From contig NW_023503972.1 of assembly GCF_014529535.1 (NCBI RefSeq), positions 6,510,001 through 6,574,000 of the forward strand: a stretch of DNA of 64,000 nt. The letters run 5' to 3'. The first letter of the stretch is position 1, and every line of letters starts with the position of its first letter. This stretch comes from Bradysia coprophila. Lineage: Eukaryota; Arthropoda; Insecta; Diptera; Sciaridae. Below the pieces are notes generated by a model. That model searched no databases and was not told the DNA's origin. It was given only the letters and a program-made list of their open reading frames with translations. A program made the translations under genes and the position numbers. Below, in pieces: positions 1 to 12,730 of the stretch.

Positions 1-10
1 TTTTATTAAG

Positions 11-1977
11 GTTTTTGGTGCGAGTGAGCTACATGGAGATTTACAATGAAGAAGTCCGCGATTTGCTCGGGAAAGAATTGCACAAAAGTCTTGAAGTCAA
101 AGAACGGGCTGACATTGGCGTTTATGTTAAAGACTTGAGTGGATATGTGGTCCACAACGCAGACGATTTAGATAACATTATGAAACTGGGCAACAAGAAC
201 CGTTAGTATAGTCGGTCGTCCTTCCAGTTGATCAATTTAAAATTTACTTCCCCCGGAATTAGGTGTCGTTGGTGCAACCAAAATGAACGTTGAATCCTCT
301 CGATCTCATGCTATCTTCTCCATAACCGTTGAATCAAGCGAAATGGATGACAAAGGTGCTGAGCACGTCAAAATGGGAAAACTTCAATTGGTTGATCTAG
401 CGGTAAGGAAATGGCTCCCCTTTATTAGAATAGAAATCAGATTGTAACTTTGACAGGGATCCGAACGACAAAGCAAAACTCAGGCAACCGGCATTCGCTT
501 GAAGGAAGCGACTAAAATCAATTTGTCACTCTCAGTACTCGGTAATGTTATCAGTGCACTTGTTGATGGTAAAAGCACTCATATTCCGTACCGGAATTCG
601 AAACTAACGCGACTCTTGCAAGATTCGCTGGGTGGAAATTCCAAGACTGTTATGGTAAGTACAGCATTAGCGACCCAGGATGTCATTCAGATTAACTTTA
701 TGTTCCTACTGTGCTCGGGATTATCATTCACCCAATTACTCATAAAACAGTGTGCCAGCATCAGCCCAGCCGATTCGAATTATGTGGAAACGATTTCAAC
801 TCTCCGATATGCTGGTCGTGCCAAAAGTATTCAGAATCGCGCCCATGTCAACGAAGAGCCCAAAGATGCGCTGTTACGTCACTTTCAGGAGGAGATCGCT
901 GAGCTTAAGAAACAGCTGGAAGAAGGGGCATTTGAAGTGGGCTCGGGTGACGAAGATGAGGACGATGATGTTGAAGATGAAGAAGACGAAGATGAAATGA
1001 TTACGAAAGAGAAGAGTCTAGTGAATGGCGATGGTTTGAAGAAAATGAAACGCAGAAAGTCGAAGGTTAAAAATGATGCGGAGGTGAGTGATTTGATGGG
1101 TTTGGGAGGTATATGTTCGCTGTAAGTAATCAATCGTTTCGTTTGTTAGGAAACCGAAAAAACGGACGCTGAAAAGGAAATGCTTGAGAAAAAGGCATTG
1201 GAAAATGAGCAAGAATTGAATTTGGCCAAGTAATTGACTTGAAACGTCTGCCACGAAAAACTAGAAATTAAATTTCTCATTTTTAGATCTGAACAGGAGC
1301 AGCTGATGCAGAAATTGCAGTCATTGGAGAATAAGATCCTCGTCGGCGGTGAAAATCTTCTAGAAAAAGCCCAAACCCAAGAGAAACTTCTCGAAAATTC
1401 CATTGCCGAACTGGAAGTGCGGGCGAAAAACGAACGCGAACTGAAGGAGTCATTGCAACGAAAAGAGGCCGAACGCATCGACATCGAGGAGCGATATTCA
1501 TCGTTGCAAGAGGAATGCATCGGCAAGACAAAGAAATTGCAGCGCGTCATGCAAATGCTAATGAGCGTAAAATCCGAATTGGCCGATCAGCAACAGGAAC
1601 AGCAACGCGAAAAGGAAGGCATCTACGAATCCATCCGTTCGCTGTCCCGAGAACTAGCTCTCTGCGAACTGGTCATGAATTCGTACATACCGAAAGAGTA
1701 CCAGAACATGATCGAACGGTTCACCCATTGGAACGAGGACATTGGCGAATGGCAATTGAAATGTGTGGCATACACGGGCAACAATATGCGGAAGAGTATA
1801 CCCGACGAAAAAGTGGTGGCTAAGGACAATGATTTCATTGATTTGTCGCACGTGTACTTGAGCTATTCGAATAACAGTGTCGACGAACCGGTTCGACGAA
1901 TTGATTCGGCTCGACCGCGAACATCCGGTGTGCCACGTCCAACAACGGCACGCATTTACAAACCGTCAATGTATTAG
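11..1977 (+). CDS. Klp64D: Kinesin-II motor subunit KIF3A/Klp64D, 5' part outside the window
   Basis: This is the C-terminal ~540 residues of the KIF3A-type heavy chain of heterotrimeric kinesin-II, the plus-end motor for anterograde ciliary (intraflagellar) and axonal transport. Exons that keep one frame: 11-201, 263-402, 457-654, 751-1083, 1150-1229 and 1287-1977 (stop TAG 1975-1977). The motor core shows switch I ([11 protein letters not shown]), switch II (LVDLA|GSER, split by the intron at 403-456) and the [16 protein letters not shown] block. A strongly acidic linker (about 945-1005) and a Lys/Arg-rich patch follow. Then comes a long heptad coiled coil, and a tail with the KIF3A hallmark [20 protein letters not shown] at 1724-1783. 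The phosphate-binding loop lies upstream of the window. The tail hallmark and acidic linker fit KIF3A rather than the KIF3B/Klp68D partner. The exon joins are inferred from frame and splice sites. Confidence 0.93.
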
Positions 1978-2417
1978 TGAAGATGATGGTACTCTTGGCT
2001 CCGGAGAATCATGAGTGGAACGTAATTTTAATTGGAAAATCTTTGTGGGAAATTAAATTCTTCTCTTGATTTGTATAATGATGATGATGTGCCCCATCAT
2101 TGGATACGAAGATATTGTACCCAAAATTCTCGTTGAATTTTAAGTTAATTTCATTAGAGAAAAATCTTTTTTTTTTGTTCTTTCATTTCCATCAATTCTT
2201 TTGTTTGTGATTTTGCACATTGTGCAATTCCATTATTTATGAATTCTTTTCGTTAGTCGTAAATTATTATTGTTGTTCTAGTGATAGTTTTCATGGTGAA
2301 GAAACTAAAATCTTAAACTAAAAACAAATTTCTCTCACATAATATATATGGGAAATGTAACACACAAAACTAATCAAATTTTAAAGAAAACATGCAACGG
2401 ATCTAGTCTTTCTGCTA

Positions 2418-2423
2418 AATAAA
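2418..2423 (+). terminator. Likely poly(A) signal of Klp64D
   Basis: AATAAA about 440 bp after the Klp64D stop codon, in an AT-rich 3' region. It is the first canonical hexamer I see downstream, but others could be used. Confidence 0.45.
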
Positions 2424-3003
2424 AATTTACCAAAATTTTAAACGAAACGAATTTTTACACACCGGGCCGGGTTAGGCTCTTCAGCGCCCTGGACTTCTAT
2501 CATTCCAGAGTTCCCACTTATCCTAAAAAGAGAAAAATGAACCACATCCTCCTAAAGTCCTTCTAAAACTAGTTAAGCTCCTAAAATGAGTTCATACTGT
2601 CACAAAAATTCAACTATATCGTCTTTTCTAAATCTCTTATTTCTCCAAATTCTCTCATTTCTCCAAATTCTCTCATTTCTCCATAACGAATTACGAATAA
2701 CGATATAAATGATAGAAGTAAGAAAAAAGACGATAGAACTATAACTGTGGTGAATTTGACCGGGTTGTTTCTCCGATGGTAAAAAGTTGCTCCGATGGAA
2801 TGGGAGCCTTTTAAAATTCTTTAATAAGCCAAGAATACATTAAGCCAGTGAAACGAAATTTTGACACAAAATCTGTCAAAATTTTCAGCTCGTGTGAATT
2901 TCATTTCACCGACTGGTTGCATACTTGACTATAGACGCATCTTATATACACTTTGGCAGATTTTCTTAGTCGTTTTTCTCTGTTCAAAAAGTCAACAAAA
3001 ATA

Positions 3004-3193
3004 CAGTGAAATTTAAGAATGAATTTGCCTCAGCTGTTTTTCAGCTGATCCACACATACAAACAAAACTGCTTATACGGTTTTGCCACTACCTCGCGCGT
3101 GAATTTAGCAGCTTCAACCGTATAAACAGTTTAGATTGTATGTGTGGATCAGCTGAAAAACGACTGAATCAAATTCAGACTGAAATTTCACTG
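3004..3193. mobile_element. MITE family A (CAGTCAAAGGCAG ends), copy 1
   Basis: The two halves are inverted copies: cagctgatccacacataca at 3048-3066 pairs with its complement at 3139-3157, around a GC-richer centre. The left end starts TA-CAGTGAAATTT. The right end reads AAATTTCACTGCCTCTGAC and is followed by TA. The left end lacks the outermost block that copy 2 has, and the repeated CAGT inside the terminal repeat is a likely deletion junction. TA on both sides fits a Tc1/mariner-type non-autonomous element (inference). Confidence 0.75.
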
Positions 3194-4268
3194 CCTCTGA
3201 CTATAGATGAATCGTTAAAAAAAATTACGAAAGTGTGAAGAAATGCCAAGAAAATCGCTTTCATTTGTTCAAAATACCATACAATAGAATCAACATATAA
3301 AAGGGCTGCACCCTACACCGAATAAAACTGTTTGAAATCGCACTTCATTGAACCGACCGTTTTCTCCGGCTAAGCAAACATCATCAGCGATTTTATCTAT
3401 CGATTTCAGTGTCATATTTTTCCGATTTTTGGGATCGAACGAAACGCTTTTACTTAACATTACATTTTGTAGATTTTTTTTTGTTCGAAAGTCTTTATTT
3501 TGTAGATGGTTTTAGTACATTTGTCTTATGTAAAACGTGTCATTCGATCCCAAAAGTCACCAAGTAGTAAAACATTGTTTTAAGTCACTGGGACCAAAAA
3601 TGTGAATTGATCCAGTCCAGGTGGTCCGATACGCTCTATACTTGAAGTATTTACGAACGTGGTCAAAATTACACTCTTTTGGTCCTACTGACAATCAGGG
3701 CCTATTTTAAGGAAATTAAATTTCCAAAAATTCTCAAATTTTTCGATCTCGTCATTTCATCTAGAAACCCAACAGATTGCATCGTAAATGTTGTTTTTAC
3801 TGCCTTTTTAGTTGTTTTTCATGTCTTTGAGCTTAACTGATTACTTCGGAATGAGATCTAACAGAAAACAAAATCTGGAAAATTTCAGAATTTTTGTGAA
3901 ATTTTTGGAAATTAAATTCCTTAAAATAGGCCCTGACTGACATACTATTAATATTCAGAAGCACCAAAAAGTCACATTCCGAACAAAAATTGACAAAACT
4001 GGGACAAAAAATGCAAATTTAACGTGGGAAAAACCGTTGGTGAGAGAATGTGACGTTTTTAGTTCGGCTGAATATTTATCGTTTCTTCTCCCTTCCGCAA
4101 TTTTTCTTAACGAATCATAATTTTTATTGATTTTTTCACCAGAAGAAATAGCGATAGATACGCGAACAATAAACGCGTTTTTTCAAATATTGGATCGGCA
4201 AAATGCGACTTACGGGAACGTAAGTTGAGGTTGAGGGACAGCGTGAGTCGCACTGTGAAGGTAGTGGT

Positions 4269-4990
4269 TAGGAAATGCAATACCGGACCGTGTTTTTCAA
4301 TACCGGTATTAATTTTTAAAAAAATGGAAAAACCCATTCAACAAAGAAAAATTAGCAAAATTTATGAATTTATTGTCAATTCATTTTGAAGGTTCACATG
4401 TCTCTTTACTTAGTTACTTAAACTTAACGTGGTTTACACAAAATAAAATCGGCGACTTACAATTATAGTGTAATCTCTCTAATGTTTAATGTCAATATTC
4501 TTAGACGCTAAGATGTTAAACTCTAATCTTCCATATAAAAAAACCGGAAAAAACGCTCTAAAAAAAATTCTTGAACGGATTTTGCTACATAAATAGCCGC
4601 CAGCAGAAAACGCCCGTTTCGACTCTGTAAAAGTTGGCTTGACCAGCATTCATATGCTCTTGATAAAAGTAGTCCGTGTTTACCTTCATTTTCGAATATG
4701 TTCACCTCTTGCCTAATGCTTAATTTCCTCTTACCAAAAAAGTACTCCGTGTGAGAGACAAAATTGAATTTTTTCAATTTTTCTTTGTTTATTTTACAGC
4801 TCGCTCTCTCACGGCTCTCTCACGGAGTACTTTTTGTTGAGTGGAGTGGACACTTAATTGTTTTAGCTTTATCGATCGCTGCATCGAGTTCTATCATAGA
4901 ACATCCATATGAAGGGTTGACTTATCATTTTTCTTTGGTGGCGTTTTTCCGGTATTGGTACCGGTATTAAAACCGGTATTGCATTCTATA
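4269..4990. mobile_element. 722-bp inverted-repeat element with 8-bp target duplication
   Basis: GTAGTGGT stands at 4261-4268 and again at 4991-4998. Between them the ends are inverted copies sharing AATGCAATACCGG, with further ccggtatt repeats just inside each end. An 8-bp duplication fits a hAT-type non-autonomous transposon, although the outermost bases do not match the usual hAT end consensus well. No transposase frame is visible. A copy of the AAAGTACTCCG repeat lies inside it. Confidence 0.8.
4714..4859. repeat. AAAGTACTCCG inverted-repeat element, copy 1
   Basis: CAAAAAAGTACTCCGTG near 4734 pairs with CACGGAGTACTTTTTG near 4830. The unit is about 90% identical by eye, in opposite orientation, to 44014-44160, and the similarity reaches some 20 bp beyond the inverted repeat on both sides. 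It sits inside the 722-bp element. Confidence 0.75.
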
Positions 4991-5178
4991 GTAGTGGTTT
5001 TCATGAATTTTCTTTATTTTACTTGGAAAGCAATGACGAACGACCGTAAAGACGCGATACTATTGATGGATATGTTTCCTTCTATTTCAAAATTTTTTGT
5101 TCTCGTTAGTGCACAATAGTGTTGTTTCATGTTTTTTTAAACTCACCAACTCCATTGTTAAAATTTTTAAAAATTTCC

Positions 5179-5184
5179 TTTATT
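5179..5184 (-). terminator. Likely poly(A) signal of the P450 gene
   Basis: AATAAA on the minus strand, about 95 bp after the P450 stop codon. Confidence 0.5.
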
Positions 5185-5275
5185 ATAATATCATAGACAA
5201 GACAAAAAATTAGGTACAAATAAAAATCGAATTTCCTAAATTATTTTCCATTTTATACAAATATTTTTGCTTTGT

Positions 5276-8081
5276 TTACTGTGGTAACCTATCCACTAAT
5301 TTCACAGTTACTGGTGTCTTCGGTACCAAAAGAAATTCAAATTCAGTCTTCAGTTCTCCACAGTAAGTTACATCGAATGCCGAAAAGAGCTGGAAAAAAA
5401 GTATTTTTTTAGTTCATCATGGGCACGCGTTAGAAGTTAACACCCTGAGAATCTACAGCTTGGAATAGGATTGAAAGTGACAATTTCAGGAATTATTTGC
5501 AGGAACTACATTCCTGATTCTGACGTTAAATGACAAAGAATTGTGAAAACAGTTTTCCTCACCCACCTACAGGTGGGAGAATTCTAGGATTTTAAGCCCT
5601 TCTGATTGTTTTTTGACTTCACATGATTGCCTAGCTCCCCACTCTAGTAATTCCGGTATTTGAGAGATTTTGATAGATTTGTTCAGACAAATGTGGGTTT
5701 CATTCTGGACTTTTGGGATTATTGAGTGGTAATAACGGGTTGGTATCTACGATCCTAGAACTTCAGGACTTTGAGTGATTTTTCAGATTTTATTGCGTTC
5801 TTTCCCAGACCTTTGGGATTATTGACGTGTCAGTGTTTCGGTTCCTAAAATTCCACCACTTCAAATTATTTACTATCTTCCCAGTTCTTAGAACTGAGTT
5901 CGAGGACTTCAAATTTTTCAAAGGATTTTCGATGTTTTTTCGGGTTCCTTCTGAACTTTTGAGTTTATTGAGCTGGTGGGAGGTTAGTTCCTAAAATTCC
6001 TTCACTCTAAATCGTCCCTCGTATTCCCAGTCCCAGACCTTCAGGATTTTGAGTGATTTTCACATTTTATTGCGTTCTTTTCCAGACTTTTAGGATAATT
6101 GAGTTGGTTGGTTGGACTCATTTAGTTCACTATGCTATATGGGAATCGTATGGAGTCTCACGCACAATTGTACAATTTTTGTATTCGGATCGTCGACGTT
6201 TCATTTACCTTCGACAGTAGAACCATCAATTCCAATTCAACGAACCGTTTCCCCGGACATGTTCGCTTTCCCGCACCAAATGGCACTACTAACGACGAGC
6301 CAACATCCTGTTTTGCTCGTTTGTTTTCCGAATCCATCCAACGTTCCGGATCGAATTTCTTGGCATTCGAAAAATTTGACTCTTCGTTGCATGCTATCAT
6401 TGTGTGGCACAAGACGACCGACTAAACAAACAGGAAAGAAAAAAATAAGTTCAACGCTGAGTTCAACGCATATGCGGTTAGAGGTATAGGTGACGTACAC
6501 CGGCTTTCATATCAAAGCCTGACAATGTTGTGTCTTCCTCCAATAGACGTGCCAGACAGAATGCCGTAGGTGTTAGTCTGAAGACTTCTTGTATGCATGC
6601 TTTGGTGAAATAGGCTCTCGAGAAATCGTTATCACAGCTAGAAATCTCGTCCCTTATTTGAACCTGAACAGTGGGATCTCTGGTGATGTAGTACAATATG
6701 AAGGCCAAAGTATTTGCCAGCTGGAAAGTGAAATCTTCGAATTAATAGTTCCGATGTTAAAATTAGAGAAAGTGTACAGATCTCGATGCGCCACTGTGAC
6801 GATTGTACTTTCATCACTAGTTCGCCACTCACCGTTTCAATACCAGCAGAAATGAAGTCAATGATGGCCGACTTTTTCTCTCGAATATCCAGATCCTTCT
6901 CCTGCATCAGTTTGTAGAACACACATTTTACATCGTCATCGCCACACTCGACCGTTTCATGTGCAATCGTTGTGTCCACAATTTCCGACACAATGCTGCA
7001 ATCAATTAAAAGGTCCGCAATATAGAAAATTCCATTTCGGAGCGCGTGTGCCATTAGCTTGTACCTACATACTTATAAATAGTCTCCTCGCAGCGTACAA
7101 AATTGCGGTACGTTTGCGTTGGAAAGTATTTCCATAGACCGAATCCGTAGTACGAGTCACGTTGCATGGCAAACAATTCCTTGACGGCGGCAGCTAAAAT
7201 ACGAGCCTTCTCTGACGGATTCGTCGACAAAAAGCCCATACGTCTGCCGAGCATCAGAGTGCACACAGCTGTAGAACGAAAACTTTATGATAAAACACGA
7301 AATCTACGGAAAACTCAAGGGGCGAACCTTCCAGACCCATCAAATTCGCATAATCCTGGAAGTTCTCTATGATGCAGTCGTTGGAACGTTTCGATTTCAG
7401 CATGTCGATGAAATCATCGCAAATTACGTTTAGAGTTGGTAGAATTGCCTGCACTATCCTCGGACTGGTTATGTGAGACGTTGTGAGGCGTCGAAGATTG
7501 TGCCACTGTTCACCCTGCCTAAAATTCATTGTTTCTTTATTGTAACGGTTGAGGCGAATGGTCGTAGAGTTTCGACTACTTACTCATTTACAATGCCACC
7601 ACTTGCATACCGATCTGGACGACTCTGTCGATAATGTGCTACAATTTCGACGGGTGGTCTGAACGGATATTTGCTGGGATATCTCAACACTCTTTCGATA
7701 TCTTGTCTGACGAACAAGTGAACGATTGGAATGCCACTCGGTGTTACCTCTAAGGCAATTGGCCCGTAACGCTTGTGAAGGTCTGTATAGTGATAATGGT
7801 CGGTTAAATTCAAATTTTGTTTTTGAACTCACTCTCGTACCTTCATAAGCTCTGTGGATCTGGGACATTTTGTACTTCCACAGAAATATCCACTTGGTGC
7901 CGACGAATGGTATGGAAATCGGTCCGGGTATCGACCAAATGCCACCTTTGTTACTGGTTTTGCTGGCTACGAAGAGATTACGTACCGAAGTGTTTTCTAG
8001 TATTTTCAAGAATTTGTAGTGGAAGAACAGGTAAATGAACATTCCGAAGATGATATACAAACAGATGATGGTTATTGACAT
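5276..8081 (-). CDS. shd: Mitochondrial-clan cytochrome P450, shade/CYP314A1-like (ecdysone 20-hydroxylase)
   Basis: Eight exons give a 512-residue P450: 8081-7841, 7782-7584, 7518-7328, 7268-7073, 6995-6833, 6720-6499, 6421-6209 and 5389-5276. Visible marks in order: an N-terminal hydrophobic segment, a proline hinge (IPGPISIPFVG), I-helix AGIET, K-helix ExxR (EVFR), PERW, and the heme loop PFGAGKRTCPGKRF with the proximal Cys. The segments RPPVEIVAHYRQSRPDRYAS, TPTAFCLARLLEEDT and KTEFEFLLVPKTPVTV resemble, from memory, CYP314A1, which turns ecdysone into 20-hydroxyecdysone. The family call (P450) is certain, and the shade call is likely but needs a tree. Intron 4 begins in frame and looks like a frameshift until spliced. 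Intron 7 (5390-6208) carries degenerate repeats. A 5' UTR intron probably ends just upstream of the start codon (acceptor near 8101). A TM-like start fits the dual ER/mitochondrial targeting known for shade. Confidence 0.9.
5560..6110. repeat. Degenerate tandem repeat in P450 intron 7
   Basis: Blocks built from 'gacttttgggattattgag', 'ttgagtgattttcagatttt' and 'ttcctaaaattcc' recur every 110-140 bp with many substitutions. The best pair is near 5770-5830 and 6047-6105. Related pieces in the opposite orientation lie at about 32440-33420 ('agaactgggaagatgg'). Confidence 0.6.
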
Positions 8082-8637
8082 CGTGCTCAAATGTTTTGTC
8101 TGAAAATAGAAATAAACGGCGTGATAAATAAACGTTCCAGCAACAAAAAATTGTTCCGAACATAATTTTGGAATTTCAATAAAAATCTGTAATTTATTCG
8201 AGCGCAGATCCAAAGATTACAGTCAAACAATTTCGAGTAGGAACACTTCTGCTACTGCTCGACGGTTTCGCATTTTTTATTTATTTAAATTATAGGTCAG
8301 TAAGTTGCAAAAATAAAGAAACTGACCTGCCGAACCGGTTCGTATGAGAGCTATTATTCCGACAAAAAAAAATGTTTTTTTGAGTGCTTGATACAGAGAA
8401 AGAGTTTCTAGATCCTACAACTTCAATCCAATTAAATCTACTCAATATACATCAAGGAGTACAACGTTGCGGTAAGTACGCAGGCATATATATGTTAACG
8501 TGAATAATGCATGTTCAGTGGATTGTGGAATTAGATGCTGCAATCACAATCTATTTACGTCTAAACATCTGTTATTGTTGAGCTTTTCTTGGATCTAGCG
8601 GCGTTGTATTGACGAAAGAAAACGAGGATTTTCGAAA

Positions 8638-8870
8638 AATTACGAATTATCACATTTTTGTTTTATGTGGGATCTGATACTAGTCCCACAGATTCTGACA
8701 GCTGTTATATTAAATGCAATTTTTGAATTTTTTCCAAGTCCAAATTTTTGTCGCACATGTATAACGGGATAAAAACCAAAAAACCATTCAATATCAAGAC
8801 TGTCAAATTTGTGGATCTAGAAATTATGTAGAATCTGTTGAAAACGAAAATGTGATAATTCGTTAATTTT
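8638..8870. repeat. Foldback repeat of about 230 bp
   Basis: Left arm attacgaattatcacatttt (8639) is mirrored by aaaatgtgataattcgtt (near 8849), with weaker pairing inward. It is a MITE-like structure. I could not fix its ends or a target duplication. Confidence 0.5.
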
Positions 8871-10676
8871 GTTAAGTGCATGTCAAAACGAACGAAGTAA
8901 AAGATTTCGGTTTAATAAGGAAGGATAGTCACTTAATCGGTGCCGTTTCTAAAAGATTGAGTAAAAATAAAAAAGAGTTAAATTGCACCGAAAGTGCTGC
9001 TATTTATAATTGTAAAACTGTAAAAAATATTCGTCAAACCCATAAAATCTCGAAAAGCCTAATTAGCTTAATGGGGTGATCCTCGTTCAATAAAATACAC
9101 GAAATCGTTGAATCAATGCGAAGTTTGTTTTGTTTACAATATCGAAAATTTTCGCAAATTAAAATATTTAAATTATTGATTTGACATTCAGAGCGTGATG
9201 TCCTCGAAGCTAAATTAATAGTAGCGACAACCCAGTGGCGAAAATTGATAAGCGAAAATTTCGACTAATACACGATCTGTGGAGCCATAGCACTAACTCC
9301 TAGCAGTAACACTGGCTCCTAGCAGTAACACTCGTATGTTAGACGTCAAAATGTGTCCAAATTTTGGTACATATGTATGAATGTGGATGCTGAATAATCA
9401 GTACATGCATCAGTATAATCAGTACATGCCCAGACAAAAATTATTAATCAGTTTCAGGCGAACCGTAGATGAAGAAAGTTTTAAATAAAAATGCGTTGAA
9501 AAAAGTAGGAGGTTTGATTTAGCTTAATGAAAGAAATGCTAAACCTATTCCGATGCTATCAGCCTCCAAATATTTTCTATGTTAATGCTCGGAGCAGAGG
9601 TATGGTGGAACCAGGAAACCATTACTGACCGTACAGAATTTCTGCACATTTTTTCTTCTCGTCAAATTGCAAAAAGTAGAGCGAAATAACACTCATAAAA
9701 CCCTTACTTTGCATTTTTTTAATCTTTTCATTTGACCACATCATGAGAGTCGTTAGGTTTATCGACACAAAGGAACTGAAATCTTAGAGAGACGTGGAAT
9801 TTTGCAAAATCAACATTAAAATAACTAATCGCAGAAACGAACATGAATATGATATGATACGCATTCGAAAGAAATCATGCTCGTTAAAATGTTAGAATGT
9901 CCTCTAAACAAAACTTAATTTATGTGAACATATTTGAAGTTCAAGTTCGTGTCTACGAATATAAATCATTGCCATTTTTCAACAATGATAAAAATTGTTT
10001 ATGAGAGGCGATAATTATTTTGGGATTTGCGTTGCAAAGATAAGAAAAGTCGCTGTTTCAAACAATTTATAAAACAATTTCCTATTCCACATAACTGTTC
10101 GTTCACTATGAAGCATTTCATCATAGACAAAACAAAATTGATAAAAGATTTCTGTTGTGTGCATGTATTACAAGTTGAACCCGGGCCGAAAGGCAAAAAA
10201 ATGGTAATCGCGATACCCAGCCACATAGCAGTTGAACGCTCTCTTCTTTTCTCTTAACATTCATTTGACTAAACCAATATTATTTATGAGGCGCACCGGC
10301 GCTAACATTATCACAATACAACAAAAAAATTGATTTCGTTCAACATCGACTTCTCGACCATACAGAACGACCGGTCACCAGTCAGAAAATAACAACAAAA
10401 ATGTTCTTTTTTATAAATCTGGCTACGTTTATATTGGATCCACCTTTGCTGTTATAAGGTGTGGATGGGTCAGTTTCTAAATGAGGCGAAGAATTTACGG
10501 AAGGCTCTATCATCATCTGTTATCGACTGTTCCGACAAAAATAAGCGATGAGCTAACGGAGCATGTTGTCTTATAATAACAAAATGTATGTTGAACCGAG
10601 TGAAGTAGTAGATTTAGTCACCATATATATAATTGGGGATTTGTTGATTTACGAAAAAGTTCACCTAGAAATTTCC

Positions 10677-10770
10677 TCGTAGAACTGCTCCGGGAGAATG
10701 TCACCTATTTCTCTCTCTTTAAAATCCAATCCAATGCATATTAGGTGACATTCTTCTGGAGCAATTCTAC
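10677..10770. repeat. Hairpin with about 28-bp arms
   Basis: gtagaactgctccgggag... at the left is mirrored by ...cttctggagcaattctac at the right, with about three mismatches and a loop of roughly 38 bases. A second, separate short palindrome around gataacagatggc follows at 10809-10857. Confidence 0.55.
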
Positions 10771-12288
10771 TAGGGTTAAACCTTTTTTTACTCAGACAAG
10801 CAGATAGATGATAACAGATGGCGCTATGTCTGGCAGGTTGGTTGCCATCTGTTATCAATTTTCAACAGATAATGTTCAATGAAAGAACTATGTTGTCAGA
10901 CTAAGTTGAGCAATTTAAGTGAAACACAACACGAAATCCGACCTAAAATTTCTTTTCTTTTTCTTCCACATCGCACCTAAGAAATTTTAGGTCGAATTTG
11001 CATTGGTATTTTTTTTTTGTATTACTCACAGTAATTCGACGTCTTTACCGATAGATAGATGGTATAAACGTGCTAGAAGTCATACGGGTTATGTTTACGG
11101 ACATAAACTCTACTACAGTTTTTTCTCTGTTTTTGTTTTGTGAATTCTTTTTTCTCATGTTAACAAGTTTGCGTTATAATAATTGCAAACGCGCTGTGAA
11201 GATTCGTCGACCTTTAAAAATATAACTGAAATCATAAGCATTTTCTATTCGCATATTCGTATAGACACTATTGGTGTTGTATACGGACAGCTAACAGGCA
11301 ACAAGTACGAATCACAACAACTTGTTACAACTCACTCAACAATATACCTATGTGCCACACCGAAAGAACCAAAGAACATCGTTGTCTAATGTCTATGGTG
11401 TTATGGTTGATGATGTAACACCGCAGAAAAGTTTTTTTTTTCTTTTCCTTGTTCGGAATTTTAGACGTTTTCTTGCAGAACATAAAAATTTGCTGCTATT
11501 CTCTTAGGTTCGTACGTATGGAATTAGCGTTATTTGAATGTGGCCTAATGAGTCCGTTTATTCGCGGAATTTTTTTTAAAAAGATTATTGACGGTACATA
11601 TGGTAGCGTACCGGTGCATCTATTAGTGTTCAGTATAGAACTAGTGAAAGAAAGTTGAAGTCTCTTTTGTCATAACATCTTAAAAGTGTACCTTCTCACG
11701 TTATATTTTCAATTTGTAGAACACTTACGGCGTGAATTTTATTTGGGTATTAGAGTCATTCTATACATTCTAAGTTACCACTAAGTATATTTTGTTCTTC
11801 TGTCAGGTTTCATAGAATAACCATTTAAGTTAGGACTACGCCAATATTACGCTTCGTTACGTTAAGAAACGGACATACGATAATCATAGACTGCAATGCA
11901 TTCAAAAACGATCGAAGACTGAGGAATGCTCTTTAGATAAATTTGTGATTAAGGAAAGGAAAGGAAAGTGATGGCAGGATGGGAACCAATAAGTAACATT
12001 TTCTGTTCGAGTCTCACTATTTTCCTTCTAATAACCTAAATTCAACAAATCAATTTCAGGTAAAAATTTAGGGAGATTAGTTGAAATTGGGTAAATTGTT
12101 TTTCTAGAGATTCATTCTGTTTTCTCCAGAGATCACAAAAGTACTAAAATCATTTTGGCGTGACCAATCGTTAAATACAAATTTATGAGAAAAGTGAGCA
12201 AATATTTAGGACTCTATTAATCCATCAACAAACTTCGTACTGTCATTGCTGTTTTGACGTAAAGTTCAATTTAATGAGCTGAGAGACC

Positions 12289-12517
12289 CAAGGTTCTGAA
12301 AGAACAGGTTAAGACAACCACGAAGGCGGGTGAAACCAAATTTTAAAAACAGATAGTGTGAGAAATCAACTTGAAGAAATATTTTTCTCGAAAATTCAGA
12401 ATTTTGTTTTTGTTAAGTTCCATTTTACATATAAACTTCACAGCCGTTGACGCAATTGTTTGTCATCGCCTTCGTGATCAACTCTGAGTTGTCTTAACCT
12501 GTTCTTTCAGAACCTTG
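12289..12517. mobile_element. MITE family B (CAAGGTTCTGAAAGAACAGG ends), copy 1
   Basis: Terminal inverted repeat CAAGGTTCTGAAAGAACAGG, continuing into TTAAGACA and then CACGAAGGCG. An 8-bp target duplication GAGAGACC lies at 12281-12288 and 12518-12525. The CAAGG end and 8-bp duplication fit the hAT superfamily. No coding capacity. Copy 2 starts immediately after the right duplication. Confidence 0.88.
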
Positions 12518-12525
12518 GAGAGACC

Positions 12526-12730
12526 CAAGGTTCTGAAAGAACAGGTTAAGACACTCACGAAGGCGGGTGAAATCAAATTTGTTAAATGCACTCATTACAT
12601 ATTGTGTGAAAAATCAACTTGAAAACAAAATATTTTTTTTGGTAAGCTGAAATCGTCATATAAAGTTTCTCAAACCTAGTTGGAGCCACAAGAAAATTTT
12701 GATTCGACCACCTGTTCTTTCAGAACCTTG
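12526..12730. mobile_element. MITE family B, copy 2, head-to-tail with copy 1
   Basis: It starts CAAGGTTCTG directly after GAGAGACC and ends CAGAACCTTG followed by GAGAAACC (7 of 8 bases match). The right end has lost the GTCTTAA part of the terminal repeat. Confidence 0.85.

Larger units (their letters stand above)
1978..5275. other. Intergenic stretch with nested transposon-like repeats
   Basis: No coding region could be supported between the kinesin stop and the P450 stop. It holds the kinesin 3' UTR, a foldback element at 3004-3193, an imperfect inverted repeat of about 50 bp (near 3710 and 3895, sharing a ggaaatt..aattcc core) and a 722-bp element at 4269-4990 that itself carries a smaller repeat. 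Confidence 0.6.

Noticed and set aside
4523-4970. Two open frames near 4.5-5.0 kb
   Set aside because: Both lie within the 722-bp inverted-repeat element and its nested repeat, and neither resembles a transposase.
7020-7080. Apparent frameshift in the P450 between ETIYK and the next open frame (MAHALRNG...)
   Set aside because: A GT-AG intron (6996-7072) joins TIYN to IVSEIVDTT in frame, matches the expected family sequence, and makes MAHALRNG intronic.
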